Assembly (NCBI GenBank): GCA_030789695.1
Contig: CM061139.1
Span: 202,341,641-202,405,640 of the forward strand
Reading direction: 5' to 3'
From: Scilla litardierei
Lineage: Eukaryota > Streptophyta > Magnoliopsida > Asparagales > Asparagaceae
DNA: 64,000 bases
Shown here: one piece after another, positions 35,637 to 47,436 of the stretch
How the letters are laid out: every line of letters begins with the position of its first letter
Numbering within the stretch: the stretch's first letter is position 1
Program-made: the position numbers and the translations under genes
The notes under the pieces: model-generated
What the model saw: only the letters and a program-made list of their open reading frames with translations
What the model was told of the DNA's origin: nothing
Database searches by the model: none

Positions 35637-36372
35637 CACTACAAGAAAATATGTCTTTGCTAATGCCATTGTTACTAACGGAAACGATTACCATCAGTAA
35701 GGTCTAATTTTACATGGTTTTACTGAGGCACCAGAAGCCCGTCAGCGAAAGTGCACAATCCCTGACGGCATGAATTACTCTTAGAAAAAAAAGACTATCG
35801 TCGACAGAACCTTCAGTAAAATCAGGCAATGACTGATGGTCTGTGAGTGACATTTTGATAATACGGCAGATTCACTGACGGGAAAGCAGCCATCAGTGAT
35901 AATTTGTCGTTAATGACATTTTGATAATTTGTCGTTATTTATTTTTGTAAGCAAAAAAAATAATATTTTGCTAATTTTATGAATATGTTGTAATAACTTT
36001 CACTGACGGTCCTGTCAATAATTGTAGGGATATTTTGTAAAAATTTCACTGAATGGCCATCAGTAAATAATACATCGCGCTCCATTACCATCTGGCCCAT
36101 AACAATCACTGCCGAGATATTTTCCGTGAGTGATAATTGTTTTCAATGACGGCCCGTCAAAGAACATTCCAATGTATGTCCCCGCAATCGAGGCCACTAC
36201 GCCTCCCTTACACTGACGGTCATCAGTGAAAGCGATATATCTAACGACCCGTCAGTGAAAACCCACTAGTTTTTATAACGATGATGTCGGAATCGAGGAG
36301 ACACCCAATGTCACTGACGGGGCCGTCAGTATATCCTACTATTACTGACGGTACCGTCAGTAATACTACTTA
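35637..36372 (+). mobile_element. CACTA-type transposon end with subterminal repeats
   Basis: The terminus CACTACAAGAAAAT begins at 35637. It is followed by more than ten copies, in both orientations, of a word close to CACTGACGG/CCGTCAGTG, spread to 36363. That is the subterminal array bound by CACTA transposases. Near 36310-36360 two copies form palindromes (ACTGACGGTACCGTCAGT). The opposite terminus (TTGTAGTG) was not found, so the element is cut. Confidence 0.75.
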
Positions 36373-37123
36373 TAAATCCGCAAGTTATTCTTTCTTTCGT
36401 ACGCTTTCTCACTTCCCACCCTTTCGTCTTTCTTCTACTCGCGTCATCAACTATGGTCGATCGGCTTCCCTGTCGCGTGATCATTGCTCTTTCGGCTTTC
36501 TTATAGCTCAGTAGTTGCTTTTCTGTCTTCCTCTTGTCCTCGTGCGGCTTATGATCGGCTTGTTTCTATTGAAATCGATATGTTGTTGATGCATTGCTTG
36601 TGTCAAATACGACTATCTTAATTTGGTAAGATGTGTGTTATATTTACGATTGACGTTTAAATTATTGGTCTGTGTGTGGTCGGCATAGGCGGTCTGTGTG
36701 GGCAGACTGCCGGTGGGTGGTCTGTGTGTGTAATGGCCCAGAGTGACATATACGTAGGGCATATATTTTTGTGTGAAAATAGAGTGTAAATCTGTGTACT
36801 ATGTATTCTGTATATGCTTGTATGCAAATGAGTACATATTTGTGTGTGCTTTATATGGTTGATTGTGGATGTAGTGTGTGTGTAGTGAACTATGAAGTGG
36901 TATAGTAATATTGTATGATTGTGTGTAGTAGTACTAGTAATTATTAGTCTTATAAGTGTTACTAATTAATGCTAATGGTGTATACTTATTGGTTGCTTGC
37001 ATGGTTGCCCATGGATGCTTGTAGAATGCTTATGTATGAGTAATATAGTGTGTTTAGTAATGTGGATGTAGTGTACATGCATGAATAGTGAGATGATGCA
37101 CGGATATGTGATGCATGAATGTG
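36373..37123. other. Interior of the cut CACTA element or flanking sequence
   Basis: A pyrimidine-rich stretch (36380-36540) is followed by GT-rich sequence. No transposase frame is visible. It is interrupted at 37129 by an LTR element; the sequence resumes at 48899. Confidence 0.35.
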
Positions 37124-37384
37124 GTTTTTGTAGGGAATTTCGGTACCCTTAGGGCACAAAAACTCTATGCCCGTCCTAAGTCGGACGGAACATAGACAGA
37201 AAAGCAGCGGAAAAATAAACATGTTAATCTAATTAACATGTAACCCAAAGGTCCAAGACCCTAATCCAAGATCTATGCCGACTTGGGATGGATCTGACCA
37301 TCCCAAGAAGGATATAGCCTACTGCGATTAAATTAAACTAATGCTTAATTAAACACATACCCGGAATCTCAGCCCTGGAGCAGG

Positions 37385-38305
37385 TGATTCGGGTTCAATA
37401 TTACATATTTAACCCCCCATTTAGCCCTATTTTGTGCCCATGTGATGCTACATTGCTCTCTAATTCATACGTATTTTCTACACATTTATTTATTAGAGAA
37501 AACACACTATTTGAGCACAAAACCGCATTTAACGAAGTATTTCTGCACATTTTATATTTTTCCTAATATCGTCTCGATCGCACGATTCCAACGACTATTT
37601 ATTTGTATTTTTCTGAGATCTGTGCTAATTTCTATGATTTATTGAATGCAGAATACCATTTAAATGAAGAAATACACTGAAAATACGCGAAATACGGTCG
37701 GCAGCCAATCACAGGCCGACACGTGGCGTCATCCAAGCCGCTCCCGCTCAATCCAACGGTCCGATACTTGAGGCAATGAGATATTTTCCTGGCCGTTGGA
37801 TCGAGATCCAACGGCCCGCGAGCGCCGAGAATTAACAGCGAAAGCGGGCCACGTGGCCTTATCCTGGAGACCGCATGAATGATCGAACGGTGCACAGCCG
37901 CCCTCACGAACGCGGAGGCAAAACTTTCTTCGGGACACGTGGCTCCCATCCGCTCCGCCCCGCTCCATCCGACGGTCGTGCGTAACCCCGAAGCGAACGT
38001 GAAGCGGGCGCCTCTTGGCCGTGCGATCTCGATCCGATGGACGTGGGTTCTCCCGTGTTGTGAAGCGGAGCGCGCGATCTTGGGTGACGTGGCAAGCCGT
38101 GAACCGAGCGATCCTCGATCGGACGGCGCTGATTCGCTCCTATGCGAAGTCGACGATTCAAAGCGGGCGGGCGCGAGCGCGGATCCGAATCCGCATGCCA
38201 CGTGTCACCATGGGATTCAATCCCGCCTTTGATGTGCGGTCGACACTTGCGCCGCTCCCGATCTACGGATGAGATTCATTCGGGCGCGTAAATGAAGCGG
38301 GTTTT
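37385..38305 (+). repeat. Left arm of the 921-bp inverted repeat
   Basis: It is the inverted copy of 39311-40231, starting TGATTCGGGTTC and ending AAGCGGGTTTT. It is rich in CACGTGGC- and ACGTG-type words. Confidence 0.88.
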
Positions 38306-39310
38306 GACAAAAACTTGGTGGGACCGGAAATGTGCTCTCTCTCAAGCGCAAGAGTCCGTACAAGTAGTAAAATCTGGGAGTCCAGATGTCGAATCCACGG
38401 GAAGAAATCTGTTGCAACCACAATTCAAATCAAATAGAAATCTATCGGAAAGAGACTAACCACTTCACAAATGATGACGGTGATGGTGATGTGAACACGT
38501 GAAAAATGCGAACAAAGAAATTCGTGTACGAAAATACCTATAAAGAGTATGCACATGGTATGAGTTCGTTAGGATCAACGATTCGTATTAATTTGGTTGA
38601 TGAATACATCACAATGAATTCTCTTTTTGAGAGCAATTCACCGGGAAAAATATCCAGTATAACTCAATGAATTCTCCTTTTGGGAGCAATTCATCGGAAG
38701 ATGCCCTTTTGGGGGTTCAAACACAATATTCAAAAAGATCGTCGCTAAAACTATAATACGATATGAAACTCTCTTTTGGAGAGATCAAAACTACGGTATG
38801 AAACTCCCTTTTGGGGAGATCAAAACTCACCCTTTTGGGGCGATCATCAACTTAATTAATTCTTTTGGAATCTAAAAAAGTCGATTTACGAACAAAGATT
38901 ACAATTTAGCGACGTTTTAACGATTTAGCACGAGGAATAAAACCAAATAAACACAAATTATATCCCCTAACTACTCCATACCAAGCACAATTAAGTTTTA
39001 GCTACTCATAATATCAGAATAAACAAGATCCATAGCCAAATACATTGAATTCATAGCAAAATACGATGAAAAACACTAAAATACGAGGTAGAAGTTGAAG
39101 AAAATATCACCAATTCTCCTTGAAAACACTTCAAACTCTCTGGAAATAATAAAATAGGCCTCTGGAATTTTACAGAATTTTTCAGGGGGAGAATACGGCT
39201 CCTAGAGCCTCCAATACGCTCAAAATACGCCCCAATCTGCTTGTATACGCTCAAAAAACCCTAAATACGCTTATATAATAGGCTTGCGGGTTTACTGTGC
39301 TATCGGGTTC

Positions 39311-40231
39311 AAAACCCGCTTCATTTACGCGCCCGAATGAATCTCATCCGTAGATCGGGAGCGGCGCAAGTGTCGACCGCACATCAAAGGCGGGATTGAA
39401 TCCCATGGTGACACGTGGCATGCGGATTCGGATCCGCGCTCGCGCCCGCCCGCTTTGAATCGTCGACTTCGCGTAGGAGCGAATCAGCGCCGTCCGATCG
39501 AGGATCGCTCGGTTCACGGCTTGCCACGTCACCCTAGATCGTGCGCTCCGCTTCACAACACGGGAGAACCCACGTCCGTCGGATCGAGATCGCACGGCCA
39601 AGAGGCGCCCGCTTCACGTTCGCTTCGGGGTTACGCACGACCGTCGGATGGAGCGGGGCGGAGCGGATGGGAGCCACGTGTCCCGAAGAAAGTTTTGCCT
39701 CCGCGTTCGTGAGGGCGGCTGTGCGCCGTTCGATCATTCATGCGGTCTCCAGGATAAGGCCACGTGGCCCGCTTTCGCTGTTAATTCTCGGTGCTCGCGG
39801 GCCGTTGGATCTCGATCCAACGGCCAGGAAAATATCTCATTGCCTCAAGTATCGGACCGTTGGATTGAGCGGGAGCGGCCTGGATGACGCCACGTGTCGG
39901 CCTGTGATTGGCTGCCGACCGTATTTCGCGTATTTTCAGTGTATTTCTTCATTTAAATGGTATTCTGCATTCAATAAATCATAGAAATTAGCACAGATCT
40001 CAGAAAAATACAAATAAATAGTCGTTGGAATCGTGAGATCGAGACGATATTAGGAAAAATATAAAATGTGCAGAAATACTTCTTTAAATGCGGTTTTGTG
40101 CTCAAATAGTGTGTTTTCTCTAATAAATAAATGTGTAGAAAATACGTATGAATTAGAGAGCAATGTAGCATCACATGGGCACAAAATAGGGCTAAATGGG
40201 GGGTTAAATATGTAATATTGAACCCGAATCA
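39311..40231 (-). repeat. Right arm of the 921-bp inverted repeat
   Basis: It is the reverse complement of 37385-38305. Its outer end adjoins the purine tract (CTAGTTGGGGGGTG on the minus strand), which identifies it as the true start of a 3' LTR. Confidence 0.88.
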
Positions 40232-42342
40232 CACCCCCCAACTAGCGATTTGCTAGTCTCTAGCAAAAAGAGCGATAAATACGGATGAGTAATAAACAAT
40301 AAGTTCTTTCAAGTTACTCATGGTCTGGCTCAATAATACGTATTCCAACATGGTCTTGGCCATCAATATACACATCCATGAACAAAATCAATCACATGAA
40401 ATTTTCTCTAATTTAGTATGAATAAATAACATACAAGCATCTTTTTACGCAAGCGAAAGTATAACACGTCGTTTTTCTTTAGTTTTCTTGTTTCCAAGGA
40501 ATTGGCCTATCAAAATAATCATTCAAGACATGGGTATCGAAGTTTCTTAGTATATTCACCATTTCTCTTCTTTTATTCGTTCTGCGTAACGCGCATCAAG
40601 CAACATTCGCAGAAAAAAGTATAACTTGGATCGCTCCATCAAATGAGTGAGTTTCCGGTCAATGGCTCCCAAATCAGACGATCATAGGGCATTAGGCCAA
40701 GAAGGACCCCTCGGACTGTACTACTCGAGCCAACCAAGTTATTTATTAGTGACATACATATTCATTCATTTTTCATCATTCATTTTTCTTTTCATTTTCT
40801 TTCTTTCTTTTCTTTCTTCTTTCTTTGTAAGCAACTCAAAACCCATCAACATGAATATAAACATTAATAACAGAGGCCAAATCCCTCTTCAACTTGAAAA
40901 CTTTCTAGTAGATCGTGTATACTTAAGCTTTTTCATCACATTAGCATGCATGAGATAAATTCAAACTATTTCGAGATATTAATCATGGAAATTGAAAATT
41001 TTCATGAATAGCATATTAACGGCAATTCCATGAAGGAAAAATAATTAATCAAGCCATAAACAATTTTTAGAACTCAATTAATGTATAATCATCCGCATTA
41101 GAGGCATATGAAGGAGTTTTAAAAGATGAGATTTGGTGATTTATTCTTCTAAAAAAAATCCTAAGGTCTCATACAGCAGGCGAGATGTTCCGCACCGTCT
41201 TCCGAGCTGCTCCCGTCCCACGCCGAGCCGCTCCTCGAACCGCTCCCCGAACCGCTCCTCGAACCGCTTCGCATCCCGAGGCGATCAATCCCCGTGTCAC
41301 CGAGCCAACCACGCGCCGAAGAAAGTTTCACGCGAGTGAAACCTCCGCCTAGATTTCGGATCTAAATCCGAACTCCTTTGTGGCTTTGCTAGAGCCCTCA
41401 GGAGTAAGGCAGAAATTTATAGGGAGATAGAGAAATATTAATTTAGCCTAGATCCGAGCGTGCTCCAACATTTACGAGAGCCGTTTAGATCTAGAGCTTA
41501 GGACGAGTTTTGAGGAAGAGAGCAGACCCCTATTTATATAGGCGGCTGACTGCTCCCCTTCTCTCAAAATCCGATGTGGGACTATTAATTGGGTTAATTA
41601 AAATCAAGTTAGTTTGCACTTCACAAAGTGCAAACTTCCGTGAATTTTAACTCACTCACCGTTGAGCTTCATGATTGATACAACCTATCAATTCGAAGGG
41701 TGTTCAACGGTGAACGCATATGAAAAAACCGTTCGTCAATCGCAGGTCGTTTGACCCTCCAATTGACTGCTCAAAGTTCAGCCCACGGCTAGTTTTTCGC
41801 AAAAACTGAGCCGTCAATTCTGCCATTAATCCTAGGGTTCTGAACCCTGAGGTGAGGCCCAGCCTGTTGGCCCCACCAGCCAAAAGAGGCTGACTGGGCG
41901 CCTGCCAGACTTAGGCACGGATGCCCAAGCCTGGCGCGGGCGCCCAGGCGCCCAGGCCCGCCTGGGCGCAGGCCCAGGCGCCCAGCGCCTGGGCCTGTGC
42001 CCAGGCCCTGGCTTCCTGGCTTAGCCAGGTCTGGCCAGGCGCCCAGGGCAGACTTGGTCTGGCCTGGGTCAGCCTGGTCTGACCCGGTCTGATCTAATGG
42101 GCTGTTTTGGCTCTAACTTGAGCATTTGGTGTCCGATTTGGACGTCGTTCGAACCTGGGTCTAGACCGGGACATTCCCATCTTACTCGTGAACTTTTCCT
42201 TGCGTTTATTTTATTAAATATTGTTTTAAACAATTTAAAACACATTTAATCTCATTTGCATCATATGCAATTTAGTCCCCTATCTAAGCTTAAATTATCA
42301 TTTGCATCAAATACAAATGATCCGAGGGCATATTTCCCTACA

Positions 42343-43480
42343 TCTCCCACTTGCACTTAGGATCATTTATCCCGAATGCTGGAGATTTTTGCAAATATCT
42401 TTTGCAATATTTTATCCCTTGCATCAAATGCAAATTATTCTCCATAACTAATTTCTACCTATTACTAGACGAAGATCGCACTCTGTGTGAGACCCTACAG
42501 CCTGACCCTTACAACATGTTGGGCTCGAAGCCCTATACGGCAGTGACCACGAGCAGTGGTTGCCGTCCCTGCTTCAGGAATCATCATTATGTGGTTAACT
42601 CATTGACATAAGTATTGTCGGGACCACCCTGACTGTTTCCGTGATGAATTCCGTAGTTATAGTCTCTTCGTCTTAACTATGTCGCGTAGATCAAGTTTAG
42701 GGTACGGTCAAACTTTCAACCCCAATAACTTGACTCCGGTTAGTTTCTATTGATCTTTAGTCAAATAATGTTGGACTTTTCCAACAAACTCTGGCCAGAG
42801 ATTTTACTAAAGACCGAACTAACCCTACGACACTAACTCCCATTGACCGGGAGATACGAATCCTCTCTTGGTCATTACTCTCCTCGTACGCTTCAAGTGA
42901 CACCCAATCAAAGACCTTTCAACAGGCCTAGCCTCGAAGTCAGGTCAGTGATCTAAGTGGCACTGTTCACGCACAGGTTCGTCAAAATGACCTCAAGTCA
43001 AAAGACCAACTAGCCTATCATCACTAAGAGTTATCATTGACAGATTGGTCAATGTAACCATATGATAACTCTTGTGGATCGTTCAGTGAACTCATTCTCT
43101 AATGAGCACCTGTGTCTCGTCTCCGACTTCGCCAAGTCGAACGATCATGAGATCATCGCCACCGCTAAACGGTGAAGACTAAGACACAATGGTCTATCCG
43201 ATGTTTCGATATCCTTGTCTCGAAACATCTACGACCACGAACCCTTTTAGACTTATGCTACAGACGGTCAAACATTTCTCCATGATCGAGATACTCATCT
43301 CGATACCTGTTTGACCTCGCATAAAGTCTCAGGACTTTACCTAAGTTGATGTTTAATGTTAACTACAATATAAAATAACTTAAATAAATTATTACCAAAC
43401 AGCTTACTGTTATTTCGAACAAGACGTTTGTGCTATTCACACACAGAGATAGATTGCCTTGAGGGTATTATCTCTTAACA
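42343..43480 (-). repeat. Possible older LTR next to the 3' LTR
   Basis: On the minus strand, a second purine tract (AAGTGGGAGA, 43490-43481) is followed by TGTTAAGAGATAATACCC starting at 43480. This repeats the pattern at 42352-42343, where AAGTGGGAGA is followed by the LTR start TGTAGGG. The stretch between is non-coding and is related, inverted, to 11810-12540. It could be an older LTR or a duplicated 3' non-coding region. Confidence 0.45.
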
Positions 43481-46400
43481 TCTCCCACTTGTACTCCGGC
43501 CCATTTATCTCGGTATCTTATACCGTCTTTACACATAAGTTTACCCGACTTCATGTGATATAGCCTTCGTGAGTGGATCTGCTAAAAACCGTCTACACTA
43601 TAGACTTAAGGGGTTTCTATGTTCATGTTAGACCAACCATTTGAATCTCATTCAAATAACCACTCGGAATCCATAATATTTTTATTTACTTGGATCTTAT
43701 CCAGTTCATCGTACCTTACGATAATCATTTTAAATTAGTTAATGGTTATTTCAAATGGCTCATATCTATTTCTGATAAAGTGTCAAACCTTTTGATTACT
43801 TTGTCAAAATAAATGTTCCATCCCTTTGATGCCTCACATGTAATTTATATGCTCCCACTGACCTTGAAAACTATCTGGCTAATTCATATAAGTTGGTCCG
43901 TCTAAATCATATTTAGAAAAACGAACTTATAAGTGAATGCTCCAATTTTCATGGTCAACATGAGCGTTTTACATCGAGTTTGGTCCGAGTAGATCTGTAC
44001 ACATCTGCTGGAGAGACAGTTTCAACATAATCCGTTTTATAGGAATTAGGATGAAAAACCGTTCTCGACCAACATGATTGCACTTCACTATTTTCTTTTC
44101 TGCACCAATCTTTCAACTTAAAGATTTACTTGCAGAAAGTGAGGAAACATTTTTCTTGTGCACGTAAACTAAATTCCCAAATTTATTTACTCACACTGAC
44201 CTGTTCTGATTGCATCAAGTTTTAAATCGGAGTTACTACTCCGAATTTCATCCCGGAAGTTGACTAAGTCATCATCAGTTATGATGTCTAACTCGACAAT
44301 TCGTCTCACGAGATTCGAGTAATTTTACAACTTCCTTACGATTGATTTAATGAATATCTTATTGATAATGTCCTTATAGAGCATTATTAAAACCTAGGCA
44401 TTACTATCTGGGACTTAACCCAGAGGGAGGACTTAACTCAGAGTCACTTGCTATGGATCGCACCAAGTCTAACTTAGTGTGATTCATATCTTTAACACAC
44501 GGATGTGTTAACAGACTTGACTTGAGAGAAAATCACATTTTCTTTTAATTACGCAAGATTTTATGTAGCTAAGTATTTGTCCTTTCGATCTAATCGAATC
44601 AGTTTAAATACTTCAGTCAATTCGTTCTTTATTTTATCAGACTTGTGTTTCATCAAGAACACGTGTCTTAATAAAATATACGAATAACTTATTTTGGTTA
44701 ATCTAGACTCGGGTACATCAGTATGTACCAGACTGAGTTCGACAACTCATTCTCCCACTGTCTTACAGATGGGTTTCGGCCATTACATCTAAGAGGGTAA
44801 GACTCACAAGTGTCCGCAGACGAGAGGTCAGACCCCTCTTTATGTGACTTGTGAAGCTTACTCTCTCAATACGGCCTAGTCTATTTTGTCATATATGTCT
44901 GCTACTATCTTGTGTATTTATATATTAACATTTAATATATATATTATTATCGTTATACATATTACTCATTGCTTCAGAAGCAATATGACGACATTCGTCA
45001 AAAGGTGTTAACCTTTTGTACAACAATAATTATGAAATCGTGACATCAAAATATGTCACATTTTTATTTCCTCCTACTTATGCCTTTACTAATGACAAAT
45101 TAAACTAACTTTCTCAATTGACTTTCCGGAGTGCCTTCTTCCTTTTCTAAATCACATTTAGATATTAAATAGCCCAACATAAATAAATAGCTATGCAAGC
45201 ATCTCATGTATCCAAACGCCTGAGCTTTGCAATCTTGAGTGTAGCTCAAGAAGTTGCTTGTCTCAAGATCCGGTTGGGATACATAGACTTGCACCGCTCA
45301 TGCACTCGTATTCGACTCAAACGGTTTGATCGAATTCTCGAACTTTGCGGATCAAAATTGTTTATCCATACAACCTTGAGGGTAGCTCGACAAGTTGTAG
45401 GGAGAAACATACTTCAAATATCCTATATGTTTAAGCTGCCTCATATAGAGACGAGTGACATGTAGCCTGAATTTATTTGTTGGACCCAAAACTTAATGAA
45501 ATCATATTTCTTAAGTCTGTTCTTTAGAAGGTCATTTAAATGTCAACGAGAATATAGTTTTAATTCTATCAATTTAACTTGATATTCAATTAATCAACCT
45601 AATAGACCAGTTAACTTATTCCATTAAAATATCACATATTGATTCCTTCCGTAAACATAGTCTTGCCCTAGTTTAGCATATGTTCAAAATTAAATATAGG
45701 TAGAATGACTTTTATCTATCTATATCATCCCACTATTTTTACGATCGTTTCAAAGCTTAATAACGAACGATTTAATCGAATTAAATTAATGGGTAAGAGG
45801 TCCAATCACCTTGAGTCTAACAACCTTGAGTGTAGCTCAACAAGTTGTAGGACTCTGTAATCGGAAGATGACTCTTCATCGATCATATCAGATATGACTC
45901 TCTTATTCGGTTTTTACCCCGAGCCATTTGTGATCATGAGTGTGCTCATCCAAATCACAATGTCTAGTCTAGTCGGACCCTTGTTTTCATGTCTAGCCTG
46001 ACTTGCTCTGCCGTTCGGTGTATTCACGACACGTCTGTTTGAGTCAGGTCTTAGACTACATCTAGTCAGACTACATCGTTGACTTAACTTACGCCGACGC
46101 TCGGGGTACGAGACGACGGTTTGGGTCAGTCAAGATTTCATCTTATGTATTTAAGGAGTTGGTTTCTACAGGGTTGCCATGTCACAGCTTGAGTGTATCT
46201 CAACAACTATAACACAGCCCCTATAGTTGTTAACCCCTAAAATAAGGAGGGCTACGGATAATCTTGAAAAAGATTATTAACGTATTTGACTTAGATATAG
46301 TCCAGGGTGTCATACAATCATGATTCGCGACATTGCGGTCCAGCGGAACACAGCCAGGGAATTGACTTAGCCAGGATCACTATCCCTTAAAGGGTTATCC

Positions 46401-47423
46401 AGAACTCTTAGCCAAGCACATTGACTGGATCATGGTCCATTGAATGAAGCTTGTCATTTTTGAATGTGTGCCATAGACTAAACAGCTTTTATTAACAACT
46501 AATTAATCCTATCAACTAGTTGCATCCTTAAATTCAAAATTTTAGGATTTGTTTAATAACTTTTATTAAGTCCTTATCAACTATAAGGTTCACGTGCTAT
46601 CCTAATCGTTATTAGGATTTTAATAAATTTTATTAACAACGCTAAAAGCGAAGTCCTTTAATGAAAATTAATTATAACAATTAGAATTAAAAATTCATTT
46701 AAAAAGGACTACCCTAATCAGGAATTAGGTCTTGAAGTGTTGTTAATGTTTTATTAAAACATAGCATGTCATTAAAATTCAATTAATAAATTTTAATCAT
46801 TTTTAATGGCTAACCTAAAGGGTTGTCTTGTGTTATCAAATAAGGGACAAGGTTATGCATAGCCATTAACATAAGATTACACTAATTTTATCGCATAAAA
46901 GAAAAGTGCAACTATTTAACAATTTTAAATAGAACAATGTCTATCACATAAACGATTTTAGCATGCAAACATAAATATAACATTTAAATTTAAAATATGA
47001 TTTTAAAAATATTTTATTTTTATCTCATAAAAACTTGTTTTTAAAATCACAAATTTGTATGCTACTGTAAAAAATTTATTGCATAAAAATTTTAACCTTT
47101 AAAATCAGTTTTAAAATATCTCATAAAATTAAAACATCATTTTAAAAAAACTTTCATGCTTAAAAATTTATCATATAAAATTTTTAGGCACTTTAAACTT
47201 ATCGCATAAATTTTAAAAGATTTAAAATTAGTTTTTAAAAATTAACACATAAATTTTAAAACGTCATTTAAAAATTTCCATATTCAAAAATTTATCACAT
47301 AAATTTTTAAACATCAAAAACATTTTTAAAATTTATCTCATAACTTTAAAAACATTTTAAAAAGTATTTAAAAGCATTTCATGTGTTTAAAGAAATCGCA
47401 GGCTAGATCGTAACACAGACATA
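43481..47423 (-). pseudogene. Degenerate interior of the minus-strand element
   Basis: No frame longer than about 90 codons survives. The position between primer site and purine tract is where gag-pol should lie. The sequence becomes almost purely A/T (46900-47400) near the primer site. A quasi-palindrome TTGAGTGTAGCTCAA and variants recur at 45235-46207. I could not align any catalytic motif with confidence. Confidence 0.5.
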
Positions 47424-47435
47424 GCTCTGATACCA
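47424..47435 (-). other. Primer-binding site (initiator Met tRNA)
   Basis: The minus strand reads TGGTATCAGAGC, one base after the LTR end at 47437. It fixes the element's orientation. Confidence 0.88.
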
Positions 47436-47436
47436 C

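Larger units (their letters stand above)
37385..41175 (-). mobile_element. Nested Gypsy-related insertion with a 921-bp inverted repeat
   Basis: The insertion splits the LTR after GCAGG (37380-37384), and GCAGG is repeated at 41176-41180. It begins TGATTCGGG and ends ATACA. Arms 37385-38305 and 39311-40231 are inverted copies, both 921 bp, with scattered single-base differences. To the right of 40231 is the minus-strand purine tract and a 3' region resembling 14.9-15.3 kb of the Gypsy derivative. So 40231 downward is a minus-strand LTR start. Its far end, near 38306, is joined to an inverted partial LTR. The frames at 37632-38201 and 39541-39984 lie in the arms and mirror each other; I do not call them genes. 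Confidence 0.75.
37129..42342 (-). repeat. 3' LTR of the minus-strand element, split by an insertion
   Basis: The two LTR parts are 37129-37384 and 41181-42342, about 1418 bp, colinear with 47437-48898 (1462 bp). The length difference lies mainly in a CCAGGCGCC-rich low-complexity block (about 41890-42060 here, 48390-48600 in the other LTR). Confidence 0.8.

Noticed and set aside
37632..38201. 189-codon minus frame, with a 147-codon mirror at 39541-39984
   Set aside because: The two are the same sequence in the inverted arms of an LTR, and equally long frames occur on the opposite strand. This is repeat structure, not a gene pair.
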